Notes: generated by a model not told the origin, from the letters alone. Positions 28,301 through 35,500 are shown, numbered from the stretch's first letter. The stretch is 64,000 bases of DNA from Timema cristinae (GCA_039000515.1 JBCFYV010000012.1:84749784-84813783); one strand, 5' to 3'. Numbers and translations: made by a program.

Positions 28301-29083
28301 CAGAGAGTTCAGGCCTCAAACCTGTTCATGATTATTGAAGCACCAAGTTTTGTTTGGAGTGGAATCACAGGCACTAATAGCCCTCCTTTTGTTCCACCGG
28401 TAGGAGCTGATAGAGAAAGAAAACTGGTCGCCCTACGTGCCCATGACGGAGCACTCGAACATGAAGCACCTCGCCATGTCAGCGACGAAGATAGTCCTCG
28501 AGTGGACCAAGGCAGTGACCTTCATCATGACCGTGGTGTTCATGCTGCTGGTGTTTGGCCTAGAGCAGGGACTGCAACATTATAGCCCCACGGCGGCCTA
28601 CACCGTCCTCACCTGGCTCTACTACATGGCAACAGAGAAAGTGTTCGTGGACTGCTTCCCCGACCTACTCTCAGTGCTACAACTCGACGCCCTGGAGTCC
28701 TTGGAGACATTGTGGGCTCCTGTCATATTGAGGGTATTCACCCTGGCGATGTCCGCATTGTTTGTGGCCCCATTAGCCGCAATGGGACAGTGTTACCGTC
28801 TGGTAGGAGTGGCGACCTATGTCAACCTGCACCTCGGATTCAAAGAGCTGAGGTTGAACGCGTTGAGGGTTTTGAACGCGGAGAGAGCAGTGGTGGGGAA
28901 GTACCGGTACGCCACGATGGAGGAGCTGGGAGAGTTCGACGACGTGTGCGCAGTGTGTCTCAGCCCCATGAGGCTGGCCCGCATCACGCCCTGTCACCAT
29001 TTATTCCATGGGATTGTCTCCGGCAATGTCTCAAGACGTCGGACAACTGCCCCATGTGCAAGAGAGAGCTCAAGTTCGATTGA
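1302..29083 (+). CDS. RNF139/TRC8-RNF145-like membrane RING E3 ubiquitin ligase, six 3' exons (spliced, 5' end outside window)
   Basis: Spliced from 1302-1408, 10410-10519, 17769-17939, 26219-26337, 27752-27862 and 28404-29083. All five junctions have GT/AG borders and matching phases, giving about 432 residues up to the stop. The product looks like the C-terminal part of an ER multi-pass ubiquitin ligase. Hydrophobic segments occur in exon 3 ([12 protein letters not shown]), exon 5 (ILFFMLC) and exon 6 ([31 protein letters not shown]). They are followed by a RING: DVCAVC, then ITPCHHLFH, then DNCPMC. The spacing and the phrase [14 protein letters not shown] match RNF139/RNF145, which ubiquitinate ER sterol-regulatory proteins in mammals (family knowledge). 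Oddities: one base is missing between FH and CLRQ (GGG 29010-29012), so the raw frame reads through 29108 with an unrelated tail; and the conserved RING tryptophan after CLR-x is Cys. Family call is good; RNF139 versus RNF145 is not resolved. Confidence 0.8.
1831..2264. mobile_element. Near-palindromic MITE, about 434 bp
   Basis: Outer arms 1831-1970 and 2131-2264 are inverted copies of each other at roughly 80-85% by eye. Shared blocks include TTATAAGATATAAATAATGA and CAGTTCACGAGCTATAAG with its complement. Weaker pairing continues inward, leaving a short centre. No coding capacity. Confidence 0.75.
2405..2530 (+). mobile_element. tRNA-like SINE head relic
   Basis: GTAGCTTAGTGGTTAAAG (A-box-like) followed about 35 bases later by CTGGTTTAACTC (B-box-like). 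Body not recognisable. Confidence 0.4.
3030..3845. repeat. 72-bp minisatellite, about 11 units
   Basis: The unit contains CACAGCCAGAGATCACAAGC and AGATGGGCTAAATAA. The period is exactly 72 (divisible by 3), so long open frames run on both strands (plus about 160 codons, minus about 243) simply because one stop-free unit repeats. Units near 3370-3480 are almost identical; the ends are degenerate. Lies in the first RNF139/145-like intron. Confidence 0.9.
4088..4095 (+). promoter_or_regulatory. Possible TATA box in a GC-rich patch
   Basis: TATAAATA at the 3' end of a GC-rich stretch (3860-4080), with TCACTC about 19 bases downstream. No transcript unit can be tied to it; suggestive only. Confidence 0.2.
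4447..4558. repeat. Hairpin (inverted repeat), about 45-bp arms
   Basis: Left arm 4447-4490 (ATTCACGGAAGGAATT...TTCCTACCA) pairs with 4514-4558 (TGGTAGGGAAAAAGGCC...CCGTGAAC), with a loop of about 23 bases. Probably a small fold-back element. Confidence 0.75.
4577..4783. repeat. About 62-bp tandem repeat, three units
   Basis: Unit with GTCAACTGTCTGCCAT, TTGTCCAGA and TAGTGTCCCAT. A two-copy 60-bp repeat (CCAGGGCCC...CTGATGG) follows at 4792-4903. Confidence 0.8.
4960..5390. other. GC-rich island within the AT-rich first intron
   Basis: GC content is clearly above the surroundings. Contains a CRE-like TGACGTCA (5158 region) and CpGs, and ends at TATTTAAATA. A Met-less open frame of about 80 codons lies at 5162-5409 on the plus strand. 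Could be a regulatory element, an unrecognised exon or a foreign insert; no family recognised. Confidence 0.35.
5410..6660. other. AT-rich intron, nothing recognised
   Basis: Low-complexity AT-rich sequence with only short chance frames. Confidence 0.5.
6700..6790 (+). mobile_element. SINE family 2 head fragment
   Basis: GGGGTTCAAATCCCAGTTAG (B box) followed by the family phrase GTGTTCTGAGG. The body is lost. Confidence 0.5.
7095..7168 (-). mobile_element. SINE family 2 head fragment
   Basis: Minus orientation: CATCATCAATCTAGTCTAAC then GATGCCTTAGACCATTTGGC, the 5' tRNA-like head of the family. Confidence 0.5.
7719..7781. repeat. Compound microsatellite (TA)n(TG)n
   Basis: About 12 TA units pass directly into about 19 TG units. 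It touches the 3' end of the minus SINE at 7785 and so may have grown from its tail. Confidence 0.95.
7785..8108 (-). mobile_element. SINE family 4, single copy
   Basis: Minus orientation: tRNA-like head at 8035-8106 (B box GGTTCGAATC on the minus strand; A-box-like ATGGTATAGAATAGTC), a body of about 230 bases, and a microsatellite tail at 7719-7781. Not similar to the other SINEs in the window. Confidence 0.55.
8345..8505 (+). mobile_element. SINE family 2, degraded
   Basis: GGCTTGGAATCCCAGCCAGG, then GGGTGTTTTCCTCTAAATTG and CACAAATGCAGGTTCATTC, in the order seen in full copies. Confidence 0.6.
8693..8965. repeat. About 31-bp minisatellite
   Basis: Unit AAATGTCCCGACCTACCTA plus TGACTGTTAGAG, about eight copies, degenerate towards the 3' end. 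Confidence 0.85.
8966..9959. other. Intron with little structure
   Basis: A tRNA-like relic near 9537-9590 (GGGTAGTTCAGTGGTTCAAA). Otherwise nothing recognised. Confidence 0.4.
9960..10409. repeat. About 116-bp degenerate tandem repeat ending at a 3' splice site
   Basis: Units around 10035, 10151 and 10270 share CACTATCATGG and GATCATAGAGGCGGTGA. The sequence just before and across the acceptor at 10409 (GATTTCAGAGTTCTG) resembles the unit's GATCATAGAGGCTGTG, so the array may include copies of the splice-site region. Confidence 0.7.
10410..10519 (+). CDS. RNF139/145-like, exon 2
   Basis: Acceptor GTTGATTTCAG and donor ACAG/GTTAGT bound one open frame ([20 protein letters not shown] region). 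Only this frame is open throughout. It ends in phase 1, as the exon at 17769 requires. The basic, hydrophilic stretch would sit between membrane segments. A degenerate 116-bp repeat array lies immediately upstream. Confidence 0.6.
10734..11024 (+). other. Unassigned open frame ending in an AATAAA; possible terminal exon
   Basis: An open frame of up to 96 codons with protein-like composition ([35 protein letters not shown]). A plausible acceptor (pyrimidine tract, AG at 10777-10778) gives phase 0, which does not match the phase-1 donor at 10519. The stop overlaps AATAAA (11020-11025), so it could be a terminal exon of an alternative transcript or of another gene. An internal CAC/GTGAGT could instead end it. 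I do not recognise the protein. Confidence 0.3.
11020..11025 (+). terminator. AATAAA overlapping the stop of the 10734-11024 frame
   Basis: Canonical hexamer placed across the TAA stop. It is functional only if the frame is a real terminal exon. Confidence 0.2.
11100..11935. repeat. 40-bp minisatellite, about 20 units
   Basis: Unit GACTGAGGACCTACAGGGGA plus TTACTGTTTGAATACTGATT. Two units carry the same internal deletion (TACTGTTGGACTGAGG), showing that a variant unit was copied. Confidence 0.95.
11940..13384. other. Intron; two diverged copies of an unknown repeat
   Basis: TCTAGAGGATCTTAGTT near 12565 recurs near 13252, both followed by a CCCCAGG/CCCGGGG-type GC-rich stretch. Not assigned to a family. 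Confidence 0.4.
13385..13900. repeat. About 60-bp degenerate tandem repeat, also found at 49130
   Basis: Unit TGGATGCCTCTAGAAGCTAT, then TTGGAGTGGTCCTCCCC, then a TTTTGAAAATT spacer; about eight units. One to two copies of the same unit lie at 49130-49250 in the mRpL40 intron, so the family is dispersed. Confidence 0.8.
13901..15498. other. AT-rich intron, nothing recognised
   Basis: No splice-bounded frame and no clear repeat. The frame at 14201-14422 has chance composition. Confidence 0.45.
15507..16220 (-). mobile_element. Non-autonomous hAT element with intact 8-bp target duplication
   Basis: Ends CAGGGATTCCCAAACC and GGTTGGGAACTACTG are imperfect inverted repeats of the hAT type. The flanks are identical 8-mers ATCTAGAA (15499-15506 and 16221-16228). 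The interior (15660-15850, minus strand) holds a frameshifted relic of a hAT transposase segment of the FAM200/SCAND3 kind (pieces resembling AEMSED and FALQVDE). About 714 bp; cannot encode a protein. Confidence 0.88.
16229..17768. other. AT-rich intron, nothing recognised
   Basis: No repeat or frame above background. A short palindromic TA run sits at 16938-16962. Confidence 0.45.
17769..17939 (+). CDS. RNF139/145-like, exon 3 (two membrane segments)
   Basis: Acceptor CTCCACAG and donor ACAA/GTAAGT. The frame encodes two hydrophobic stretches ([12 protein letters not shown] and [20 protein letters not shown]), as in the membrane domain of RNF139/RNF145. Codon-level GC is far above that of the flanking intron. 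The donor and exon tail are the first unit of the degenerate repeat running to about 18380. Confidence 0.75.
17889..18380. repeat. About 100-bp repeat seeded on the exon 3 tail and 5' splice site
   Basis: Five degenerate units. The first is the exon end itself (TACAAGTACCCCCTTAG ... GCCACAAGTAAGTAAC); later ones start near 17992, 18088, 18197 and 18291. They repeat the TACAAG...(C/T)TACAAGTGAGAAC...CTGGTCTCCTAATACTG order. Three carry GTGAG-type donor-like sites. Confidence 0.75.
18400..19460. other. Intron with mid-GC stretch
   Basis: 18510-19080 is richer in GC than its surroundings but shows no splice-bounded frame. Nothing identified. Confidence 0.4.
19465..19655 (+). mobile_element. SINE family 2, degraded
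   Basis: TTGGGGTTAAAGTCTCG, then GTGGCTTTCCCTAAATGG, ATGCAAATGCAGACAC and tail TATCGGGTAGTAAGAC, in family order. Confidence 0.7.
19712..19940 (+). mobile_element. SINE family 2, near full length
   Basis: Head GGCCACATGGTCTAAGGTGT, B box GGTTCAAATCCC, body GGTGGTTTTCCCC, and tail CTGAACAGGTAGTATAACG. About 230 bp. Best plus-strand reference copy in the window. Confidence 0.8.
20428..20625 (-). mobile_element. SINE family 1, 5'-truncated, with (TTA)n tail
   Basis: The (TTA)n run 20428-20484 is the reversed (TAA)n tail. Then CGCGTCTTACTACACGTTCG and the body phrase GTGGGATCCAAACCATGG. The tRNA head is missing. Confidence 0.8.
20795..21003 (+). mobile_element. SINE family 2, near full length
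   Basis: GCGTTCGAATCCCGATCGGG (B box), CGCAAATACGGGCACATTTC, and tail GGGAAGTAAGACACGGTGC. Confidence 0.75.
21004..22018. other. AT-rich intron, nothing recognised
   Basis: No structure above background. Confidence 0.45.
22019..22346 (+). mobile_element. SINE family 1, full length
   Basis: tRNA-like head (CTGGCGGTCTAGGG A box; GGGTTCAATCCTCG-type B box), body CCTCCACCGTGGTTCGGATT, tail AACCCGAATGGGTAGTAAGA, then an (AAT)n run of about 55 bases. Confidence 0.9.
22347..25150. other. Intron; possible relic of a terminal-repeat element
   Basis: GGGACCATACCTAAATTACG at 22780 and ACTTACGTAGGGGG near 23178 resemble ends of a common insect palindromic family, but the pairing is weak. The rest (23460-25150) shows nothing recognised. 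Confidence 0.3.
25156..25405 (+). mobile_element. SINE family 3, full length
   Basis: tRNA-like head (CTTGGTTGGCAGCGTGTCTG; CCTGGGTTCAATTCCCAG B box), then TTTATCATTGACAAAATGTG, GCTGATATAATCAGTGGGTT and end CACCTCAATTAAATTAG. Matches 26860 and 31712. Confidence 0.8.
25430..26045. mobile_element. Snap-back composite of tRNA-like SINEs
   Basis: Left arm 25430-25592 (minus tRNA-like head: GGACACGGGAATTGAACCCG, then CACTCATACTTTAAGGCAGA and GATGGACGTACGGAAATCG) pairs with right arm 25885-26045 (CGATTTCCGCACGTCCATC ... plus head CTCAGGTTTGATTCCCGTG). A third, minus-oriented head lies between them at 25795-25870. The arms of about 160 bp are roughly 80% paired by eye. Confidence 0.75.
26219..26337 (+). 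CDS. RNF139/145-like, exon 4
   Basis: Acceptor TTGTTACAG and donor AATCAG/GTGAGA. It encodes [20 protein letters not shown] and TNISTMANQ. It enters in phase 1 and leaves in phase 0, matching both neighbours. The 26-bp minisatellite begins about 100 bases downstream in the intron. Confidence 0.75.
26437..26860. repeat. 26-bp minisatellite, about 16 units
   Basis: Unit CTGCTGTATAAACATTGACA plus CAAGTC. Three units make 78 bases, so stop-free frames appear on the minus strand (149 and 79 codons). Not coding. Lies about 100 bases after the exon 4 donor and ends where a SINE-3 copy begins. Confidence 0.95.
26861..27038 (+). mobile_element. SINE family 3
   Basis: GTCCCGGGCTCAATTTATGC (B-box region), ATCATTGGTGAAATGTGGGT, GTGCTGATATAACCAGTTGG and AATACCTCAGATAAG, in family order. 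Confidence 0.75.
27039..27593. other. AT-rich intron, nothing recognised
   Basis: No feature above background. Confidence 0.45.
27594..27751. repeat. 31-bp array of 3' splice-site copies before exon 5
   Basis: Six units ending in TTTCAG, TTCCAA, TTCCAG, TTCCAG, TTCCAG and TTCCAG (AG at about 27599, 27661, 27692, 27720 and 27751; the second unit has lost its AG). Each is followed by an ATACTGTT/AAACTCTTCT-type run resembling the exon start ATCTTGTTTTTC. The last AG is the real acceptor. Confidence 0.85.
27752..27862 (+). CDS. RNF139/145-like, exon 5
   Basis: Acceptor CTCTGTTCCAG and donor ATCAAG/GTAACT, 37 complete codons ([12 protein letters not shown] to [12 protein letters not shown]). 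The acceptor is the last of about six tandem copies of a 31-bp unit, each with a TTCCAG-like site. The copy ending at 27661 is also in frame with no intervening stop and would add 30 residues. Confidence 0.8.
27863..28403. other. Last intron of the RNF139/145-like gene
   Basis: 540 bases, no repeat recognised. Ends in a weak pyrimidine tract before CCGGTAG. Confidence 0.5.
28404..29083 (+). CDS. RNF139/145-like, last exon with RING domain; one-base frameshift
   Basis: Acceptor CCACCGGTAG, phase 0. It encodes a hydrophilic entry ([14 protein letters not shown]), three hydrophobic stretches, then the RING. The frame from 28404 is open through CHHLFH at 29009. The continuation [19 protein letters not shown] lies one frame over (29015-29083, stop TGA). 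One extra G in the GGG at 29010-29012 would join the two, so the break looks like a lost homopolymer base. Without it the frame runs to a stop near 29108 and the distal zinc ligands are lost. A 253-bp duplicated minisatellite follows the stop. Confidence 0.85.
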
Positions 29084-29115
29084 ACTGCCCTGTACTCGTG
29101 GACTCTAGGGGGACC

Positions 29116-29880
29116 CATCTAGTTCTGCATTCAGTGGTGGAACAATATATGTTGCCAGGAGGGACATAACCTTATTCAACACTCAGTGGTGAAACAAGAT
29201 ATGTTGTCAGGAGGAAAATAGCCTAGTTTTACATTCAGTAGCGGCGCAAGGGATGTTTCCCGGAGGTATATAACCATATTCAGTGGTGAAGCAAGACGTT
29301 TTGCCAGGAGGCACATAGCCTAGTTATTCATCCAATTGTGGAGCTAGATATATGATTAGGAGGAACCTAGTCTAGTTCTGCATTCAGTGGTGGAACAATA
29401 TATGTTTCCAGGAGGGACATAACCTTATTCAACATTCAGTGGTGAAACAAGATATGTTGTCAGGAGGAAAATAGCCTAGTTTTACATTCAGTAGCGGAGC
29501 AAGGGATGTTTCCCGGAGGTATATAACCATATTCAGTGGTGAAGCAAGATGTTTTGCCAGGAGGCACATAGCCTAGTTATTCATCCAATTGTGGAGCTAG
29601 ATATATGATTAGGAGGAACCTAGTCTAGGTCTGCATTCAGTGGTAGAACAAGAGATGTTGCCAGGAGAGATCTAGACTAGTTATACATTCATATGTGGAG
29701 CAAGGGATGTTGTTTGGAGGGACCTAACCTTGTTCTTCATTCAGTTGTGGAGCAAGGTATGTTTCCAAGGGATACATATATTATTTTTACATTCATGTTG
29801 GAGCAAGTAATGTTGATAATTCGGAAATTACTTGGTTCTACATTCAGTGGGAGAGCAAGGGTGTTGATAATGAGGACATA
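29116..29880. repeat. Minisatellite with 253-bp higher-order duplication after the RNF139/145-like stop
   Basis: Basic unit of about 45-60 bases (CATTCAGTGGTGGAACAA, ATGTTGCCAGGAGG, CATAGCCTAGTT). The block starting at 29118 is repeated almost exactly from 29371, 253 bases on. Probably 3' UTR or just beyond; the first AATAAA I see downstream is near 30462. Confidence 0.85.
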
Positions 29881-31211
29881 GTTCAGGCCCTATCTCTTAG
29901 TGTATTTTAAAGGTATAATCTAAACACGTTGTTAGAACTCTGCCAATACTCTTGACTTCACCATTTTGTATAGTGTGTGTAGTACATCTGCATAGATTAG
30001 TAATATGCTGTCCAGATAATAGCAAGAAAATGTTGATTTGCTTCACATTACATAAGCAATATTTTATCGCAGTTCCATGGAAACATATCACTTATAACAT
30101 ATATCCTCACTTATTAGAAAAAACTAAAATTTAACTTTAAAAAATTGTTAATTTTCCTTAACATTTAACATTTAGTTAATCACAAGAAAAAAACACTCTT
30201 GAATTAAATTTTGAATGCCTCTCCTCAATGACTCATCTCATCTTGGAGTTGTAAATGTACCCCTTTCAGATATACTATACACAGTGTACAAACAAGCTCA
30301 TTGACTTTAGAAAAATCCATCTAATTTTGTATATTAAGAATTGAAACATAAGTGTATGTCCAAAGAGAGAAGTGATTTTAATTTCTCAACTATTGTTTCT
30401 TTATTTCAGTAAAGCAGTGCTATGCCAAACCAAAAAACAGAGTGTTTAAATTCCTGGCACTAATAAATTTTAAGAGTGTGAAGGTAAAATTAATTATAAA
30501 ATATACAGATCTTATTTTTTAAATAATAAAGCTTGTATTTCAAATGTGTCAGAAACTTAAGGAAAATTAAGCCAAACTGAGAATAATTCAGAGATCAAAT
30601 TGAAAACTTATTCACAGCTTCATAATTTAAACAATCACATACATCTTTCAAATATAATATAAGGCATATAATTTATAATAATTATTTATCTTTGACATAT
30701 AAGAGAAGATAAACAAATTCTTAGTGCACCTCCTTAAACCCAAAACTCTTCATTCAGTTTACGAGATACATCTGGCTGGTCTATGCAATCTAACTTGTTC
30801 CTTTTTTTTATTTGTATTTTAGAATAGTTTTAAGTTCTATGAAGTGTTGACCTGACAGTTCCACAGGAAAAGTATGTGTGCCCTTTTGTTACCCTTGTTT
30901 TTATTGTTATTGGATTTCTGATATTTGTATATTATATTCTAAATAAATGTTTTAGTTCAATGTCCTTTTGCTACTAATTAATTATTGTTTAGCTAAAAAT
31001 AAAATTATTATTATAATTGATTGTGATATTTAATTTTCAACCCAAATAATTTCATCCCATTAAATTTTGACACTAATTACGACATATTACATATACTAAA
31101 AAGAAAAGAATACAGTCAGGGAATGGATGCCGTTACTAGGTCAGTAAGTTGTTAACCTCTCTATTTCACCTGCTGTCAAATAATGTAAAATTAAAAATAT
31201 AATAATAATAA
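29881..31211. other. AT-rich intergenic sequence
   Basis: AATAAA motifs near 30462 and 30943 could serve the upstream gene. No frames of note. Confidence 0.4.
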
Positions 31212-31458
31212 TATTTAGCACCGCGTCTTACTACCCGTTCGGGTTATACGCTTTAAGTACTAATTACGCTAATGGATTAGGAATTGGGAAGGTATAATTA
31301 GAGGAAGTGAACCCGCATTTGCGTGGAGGTAGAGTGGAAAACCATTTAGGAAAAGCCACCCCCAGTTCACCCGACCGAGATTCGAACCTCGATCTCCCCA
31401 TCCTCAGCAGTCGAGCTAAACACGACAAGCGCGTTGGCCAACTACGCCACTGAGGCGG
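31212..31458 (-). mobile_element. SINE family 2, full length
   Basis: Minus orientation: tail GCACCGCGTCTTACTACCCG, body CATTTGCGTGGAGGTAGAGT, head GAGATTCGAACCTCGATCTC and AGCGCGTTGGCCAACTACGC. The best-preserved copy; could serve as the family reference. Confidence 0.88.
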
Positions 31459-31711
31459 GTATTAAGAATATACAAAACCATAGATTTACCTTATATGACA
31501 AGAAGAAAGTGGTGGTGCCTTTACATGTTTAAATGCAATGGCTTAGGTTGGGTCACATCAGGTCAGTAAGTGGGTTAAGTAAATGTAAAAAAAAAATGTT
31601 TCTTGAGAATTGGTTTTGGGAATATAAAAGAGAAAAGTGTTCCCACCTTCAATATATCAAGGCTCTGCCGGGATACTACATCAAATAGAGGTGAGATTTC
31701 CTGTTGAACTG

Positions 31712-31962
31712 TGATTTTGACATCATCAGTTAGATACCTTGTCTGTCTATTGAGTCAAGGGTCCCGGACTTGATTCCTGGTATAACTGAAAAATGTATCA
31801 TTGGTGAAATGTGGGTTTTCTCTTTTACAGTGATGAATTAACAGCAGGGGGCTGGTTGTTGTGTTTGTTCTAGATTTAAGTTAGTTTATAAGTAGTATGC
31901 TGAAATAATCAGTCGTTTCAGAAAGTGCACGTTAAATACCTCAAATAAATTAAAATGTTAAA
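31712..31962 (+). mobile_element. SINE family 3
   Basis: CGGACTTGATTCCTGGTATA (B box), ATCATTGGTGAAATGTGGGT, GTATGCTGAAATAATCAGTC and AAATACCTCAAATAAATT. Full length. Confidence 0.8.
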
Positions 31963-32499
31963 AAAATAAAGTTTACATAAACAAATTTTCCAGTTACTTT
32001 TACATGTTTATAATAAATCCTGGTTAGTCCTGGTTGGAGACTAGTATTGTTCTTGAGCTTTCCCTTGATCGTCAATAGGGGGACAAGGTCGTCTACGATC
32101 CCTTTCGTACCTGAAATATTTTCCTAAGAGGGATTAAATTAGGAACAAACCATGTTTGTTCATAAACCCTGAAAGTTAGAGAACTGGCCTTGCATAGTTA
32201 CATTTTGATGAAGTACTAAACAAATAACATGAAATAAAAAAAATGAGAAAAAGAGGTTTATAGCTAGCAGTCTTCTCCAATGCAGTCACTAAGAAATACA
32301 AGTATTCATTCTATTCCTCTAAAAGCTTGTCCCATGTTTTAGTTAAAAGTTGGAAAACAGACTCTCAGCAATCAAAAGGCTGTTTATTTTAAAACCGTTC
32401 CTATACCAGTGTGTAAGTATTTATATCAGTAAAAATATTGAAATAAAAGTATTGAGTAAAAAACTACTAATATTGAAAGCCAGATTTAAATATTTTAGT

Positions 32500-33140
32500 A
32501 TCGATACTTTTGTCACATACCGAGACACTGGTCCTCCTGCAAGAACTTGTACAGTCGTTAAAGAAGGTGGCTTTTAACTTCGAAAGTTTGCAGGTAGCCA
32601 CACAACTATTCTAGAAGGGTTATTCCCACAAGACCTCCAAATATCTCCAATTTCTTCCTCTTTTTATACAGATTATATTGTCAAGTTTCTTGGTCTGAAA
32701 TGGAACCCTAGTTCAGAGACCTTTCCATTAAAGGTATACAATTTGTCTCGAAATCACTCTCCAGGCTATCAATTCTCTCATATATTGGAAGAATATTTGA
32801 CTCATTAAGTTTGCTTTCTCCTATTATTTTGTCTGCTAGAAATCTTTTCTAACTCTGATGGATTAAGGGTGTTGATTAGGACTCTCTCCTACTTCATGAA
32901 ATAGTAGAAAAATATTAGTTAATCATTTCAGAACTGGCTAAGCATCCATTTGTTTCCAACAATCGGCAGATATTTTGTCTTTGTAATTACAGATTGTAGC
33001 CTTGAGCTTCATGGCTTATCATTTAGCTATGAAACTGGCTATTCAGCTGTTGTCTATCTGCGTGTTATTACAAGTTCTGGTACAGTAAAAGTTCTTATAA
33101 GCTACATAAAAGATAGCTTCATTATAGATTCTCTAGAAAG
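32500..33140 (+). mobile_element. BEL/Pao retrotransposon pol relic
   Basis: Degenerate plus-strand pieces in the order of a BEL/Pao polyprotein between reverse transcriptase and RNase H: a GGF-x-LRKFA-like piece near 32570, KFLGLKWNPSSETF near 32690, and LELHGLSFSYETGYSAVVYL near 33005, where the RNase H core begins. Stops and frameshifts are frequent, and neither LTRs nor integrase were seen. An old, dead fragment. Confidence 0.75.
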
Positions 33141-34470
33141 GGAATAGAAATTTTATTTAATTTGTTTGGCTTAAATTCTGGAAATTTTCCTTGGTACTGT
33201 GATTATCTGTCCCACACTATATATGTCTCATGTTCAAATTACCTTTTATAAATAACACGTGGAAAATGTGGTGTAAACTTTAAATCCAGGTTTTGAAGTC
33301 ATGTAATTTTTAAGCAAGTTTTTGTTAACCACTTCTTACTCCTTTTTAAGATACCTATACATTACACTCATAAGGCAAGGAGAAATAAGGTAGCATTTAG
33401 AAGAAGTGTATCCCCATCCGTGTGGTGGAAGGGTAAAAACTATTTGGTAAAAATAAGCTCATTACACCTGGTCCAGATTCAAACCACGATCTTCTCACCA
33501 GAAAACCTGAAAAATGAGACTTACATTTCCCCACTAGCTTTCCCTTATTGAAAATGAAAGTACATTTATTCTCATTCTATCTTGGTCAATCATACCCAGT
33601 TATAATTTCATTTCTCCATTTCTCGGGCAGAGCTAAAAGACCCAGAACCAAAATAATTGATTTGTGATCTTATAATAAGATAAAGTCTTGAGAAAATAAT
33701 GTTCAGCTAATCAGTTAACCTTGACCTACCAGGGTATCTTGAGAGAGAGAGAGAGGGCATTAGACAAACAATGATCCCCCTACTCCCCTCTTTGTTCAAC
33801 AACAAACACATGAGGTTGCCCCCAGAGGGGTGACCTCTTGGCTATCCATAGCAGTATTCGAAATCACAGGAAAATACCCTTTTAAATATGTATGTAATAC
33901 TCAGAATACAAATCCGAAATCTTTTTCAACTTGCAGTGCTGTTTTTTCTATGGATTGTTGAGCACCGCTACAACTTATCTTAGTTGAACTGAAATATAAA
34001 AGTAAACAGCTCTAGCATGGTAATTAGAGTCTGAGCGAAGATTTTCCAACTGTTGCTCATGGGATGCAAGAAGTATTTAGTGCAGGTCACCAGTCAATAC
34101 TATAGCTTGTAAAAGTGTCAATATCAGAGATACTAATACTTCTTTTTTAAATTTGAATCTTCATTTTGCCTAGAAGTTGTCAATCAGATTTTTTTTTAAA
34201 TAAATCATAAGCTTAAGAGTACATTCTCAAATTGGCATGATTTGTATCACGAAAATTTGATTTTGTTCACATTAATTCCTTAGTTGCTATTGAAGTTAGA
34301 AATAGTAGTTACAGTCCAATTTTCATCGGAATCACCTGATCTGACAACTAGAAAAGTTAATAGAACTATTTTTCCATAATCGTACATAAAATAAATGTGA
34401 TCTGAAGCTGTCACGTTTGATAGATATTATCACTACTTATAAATAATATTGGCTTTTTATTAACATGTTA
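33141..34470. other. Intergenic; one SINE-2 relic
   Basis: 33355-33505 carries a degraded minus SINE-2 (CCCCATCCGTGTGGTGGAAG; TTCAAACCACGATCTTCTC). A (GA)n run lies near 33741-33756. Otherwise nothing. Confidence 0.45.
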
Positions 34471-34471
34471 A

Positions 34472-34760
34472 GGGGTGACCTGGCGGTCTAGGAGTAAGGT
34501 GTCGGACTTCTGTGCTGGGGTCCGGGGTTCAATCCTCGGTCCCGGCACAGATTTATCTGATTACCAAACCCTTCCTTCACCTCTGACAAGACATCTTGTG
34601 AATGTGGGAATGCCAGCCCTCCACCGTGGTTCAGATTCCACGTTAAACTGTAGGTCCTCCATTTCATTTCACAATCATCCTACCATTACACATTAGCGTA
34701 AGTGCGTACAACCCGAACGGGTAGTAAGATGCGGTGCTAATAATAATAATAATAATAATG
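34472..34760 (+). mobile_element. SINE family 1, full length
   Basis: GACCTGGCGGTCTAGGAGTA, B box GGGTTCAATCCTCGG-type, CTCCACCGTGGTTCAGATTC, tail CCCGAACGGGTAGTAAGATG, then (TAA)n. Nearly identical to 22019 and 57318, so a recent family. Confidence 0.92.
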
Positions 34761-35249
34761 TTTTCAATTTTGGCCATAAAAAAGTTTTGAATTTTTATAA
34801 AGTTCTCTTCCTTTAAAAATTATAATGCGATTTTAAAATATTTTTGTTGAAAAATTAATTATATCATTCATATATTTCATTATTGTATTTAATTAAAGAT
34901 CAAGAGTCTGGTAAAATTTTATCCCATGATTATGTCAGGATAAACCAACACTAATAATCATAATAAGTCTAAGATTTATTCCAAAATTTTAAATAAGTAT
35001 TTTTTTCAAATCTTGAATCTGACATGGTTTTGGATCTTCAAATAATCTTCAGAATTTGTAGGATCATTCGTTTATTAGTAGGCCTACATTTTAGTGCCAG
35101 TAGCAAATCAAATAATAAACATTAACATGATGAAAGACATTAACTTTAAGGAGTGGAGGTCATTTGGTTGAAAAATGGGGCATCACATTGATAAGAAAAA
35201 CCATTCAGTAAACACAGACAACGATCAAATCTTAGAAGTACTGGACCAA

Positions 35250-35500
35250 TGGTGTGGCTGGCTAGCACTAATGTGCGCGCAAACAAAGGTGACAAAGGTA
35301 TCGATCTGTTTTTGTCTTGTGTGCCAATGACAAGGAGGATGGGGTTCAAAAAGCAAGCTAGGAGTATTGAGAGTGTATTTTCCTAAATGTTTCCCCCTCT
35401 CCTTACATACAAACACAAGTACATTGTCTCTAAATTATATCTTCCTCACTCCCTACCCTATTAGTGTAAACATGGGGATAGCTCAGACGAAGGGGGAATG
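35250..35500 (+). mobile_element. SINE family 2, degraded
   Basis: GGCTAGCACTAATGTGCGCG head, GATGGGGTTCAAAAAGCAAG B-box region, CTTCCTCACTCCCTACCC and GGGGATAGCTCAGACG. Confidence 0.6.

Noticed and set aside
28773..29000. Histidine-rich minus-strand frame
   Set aside because: Shadow of the RING exon on the opposite strand.
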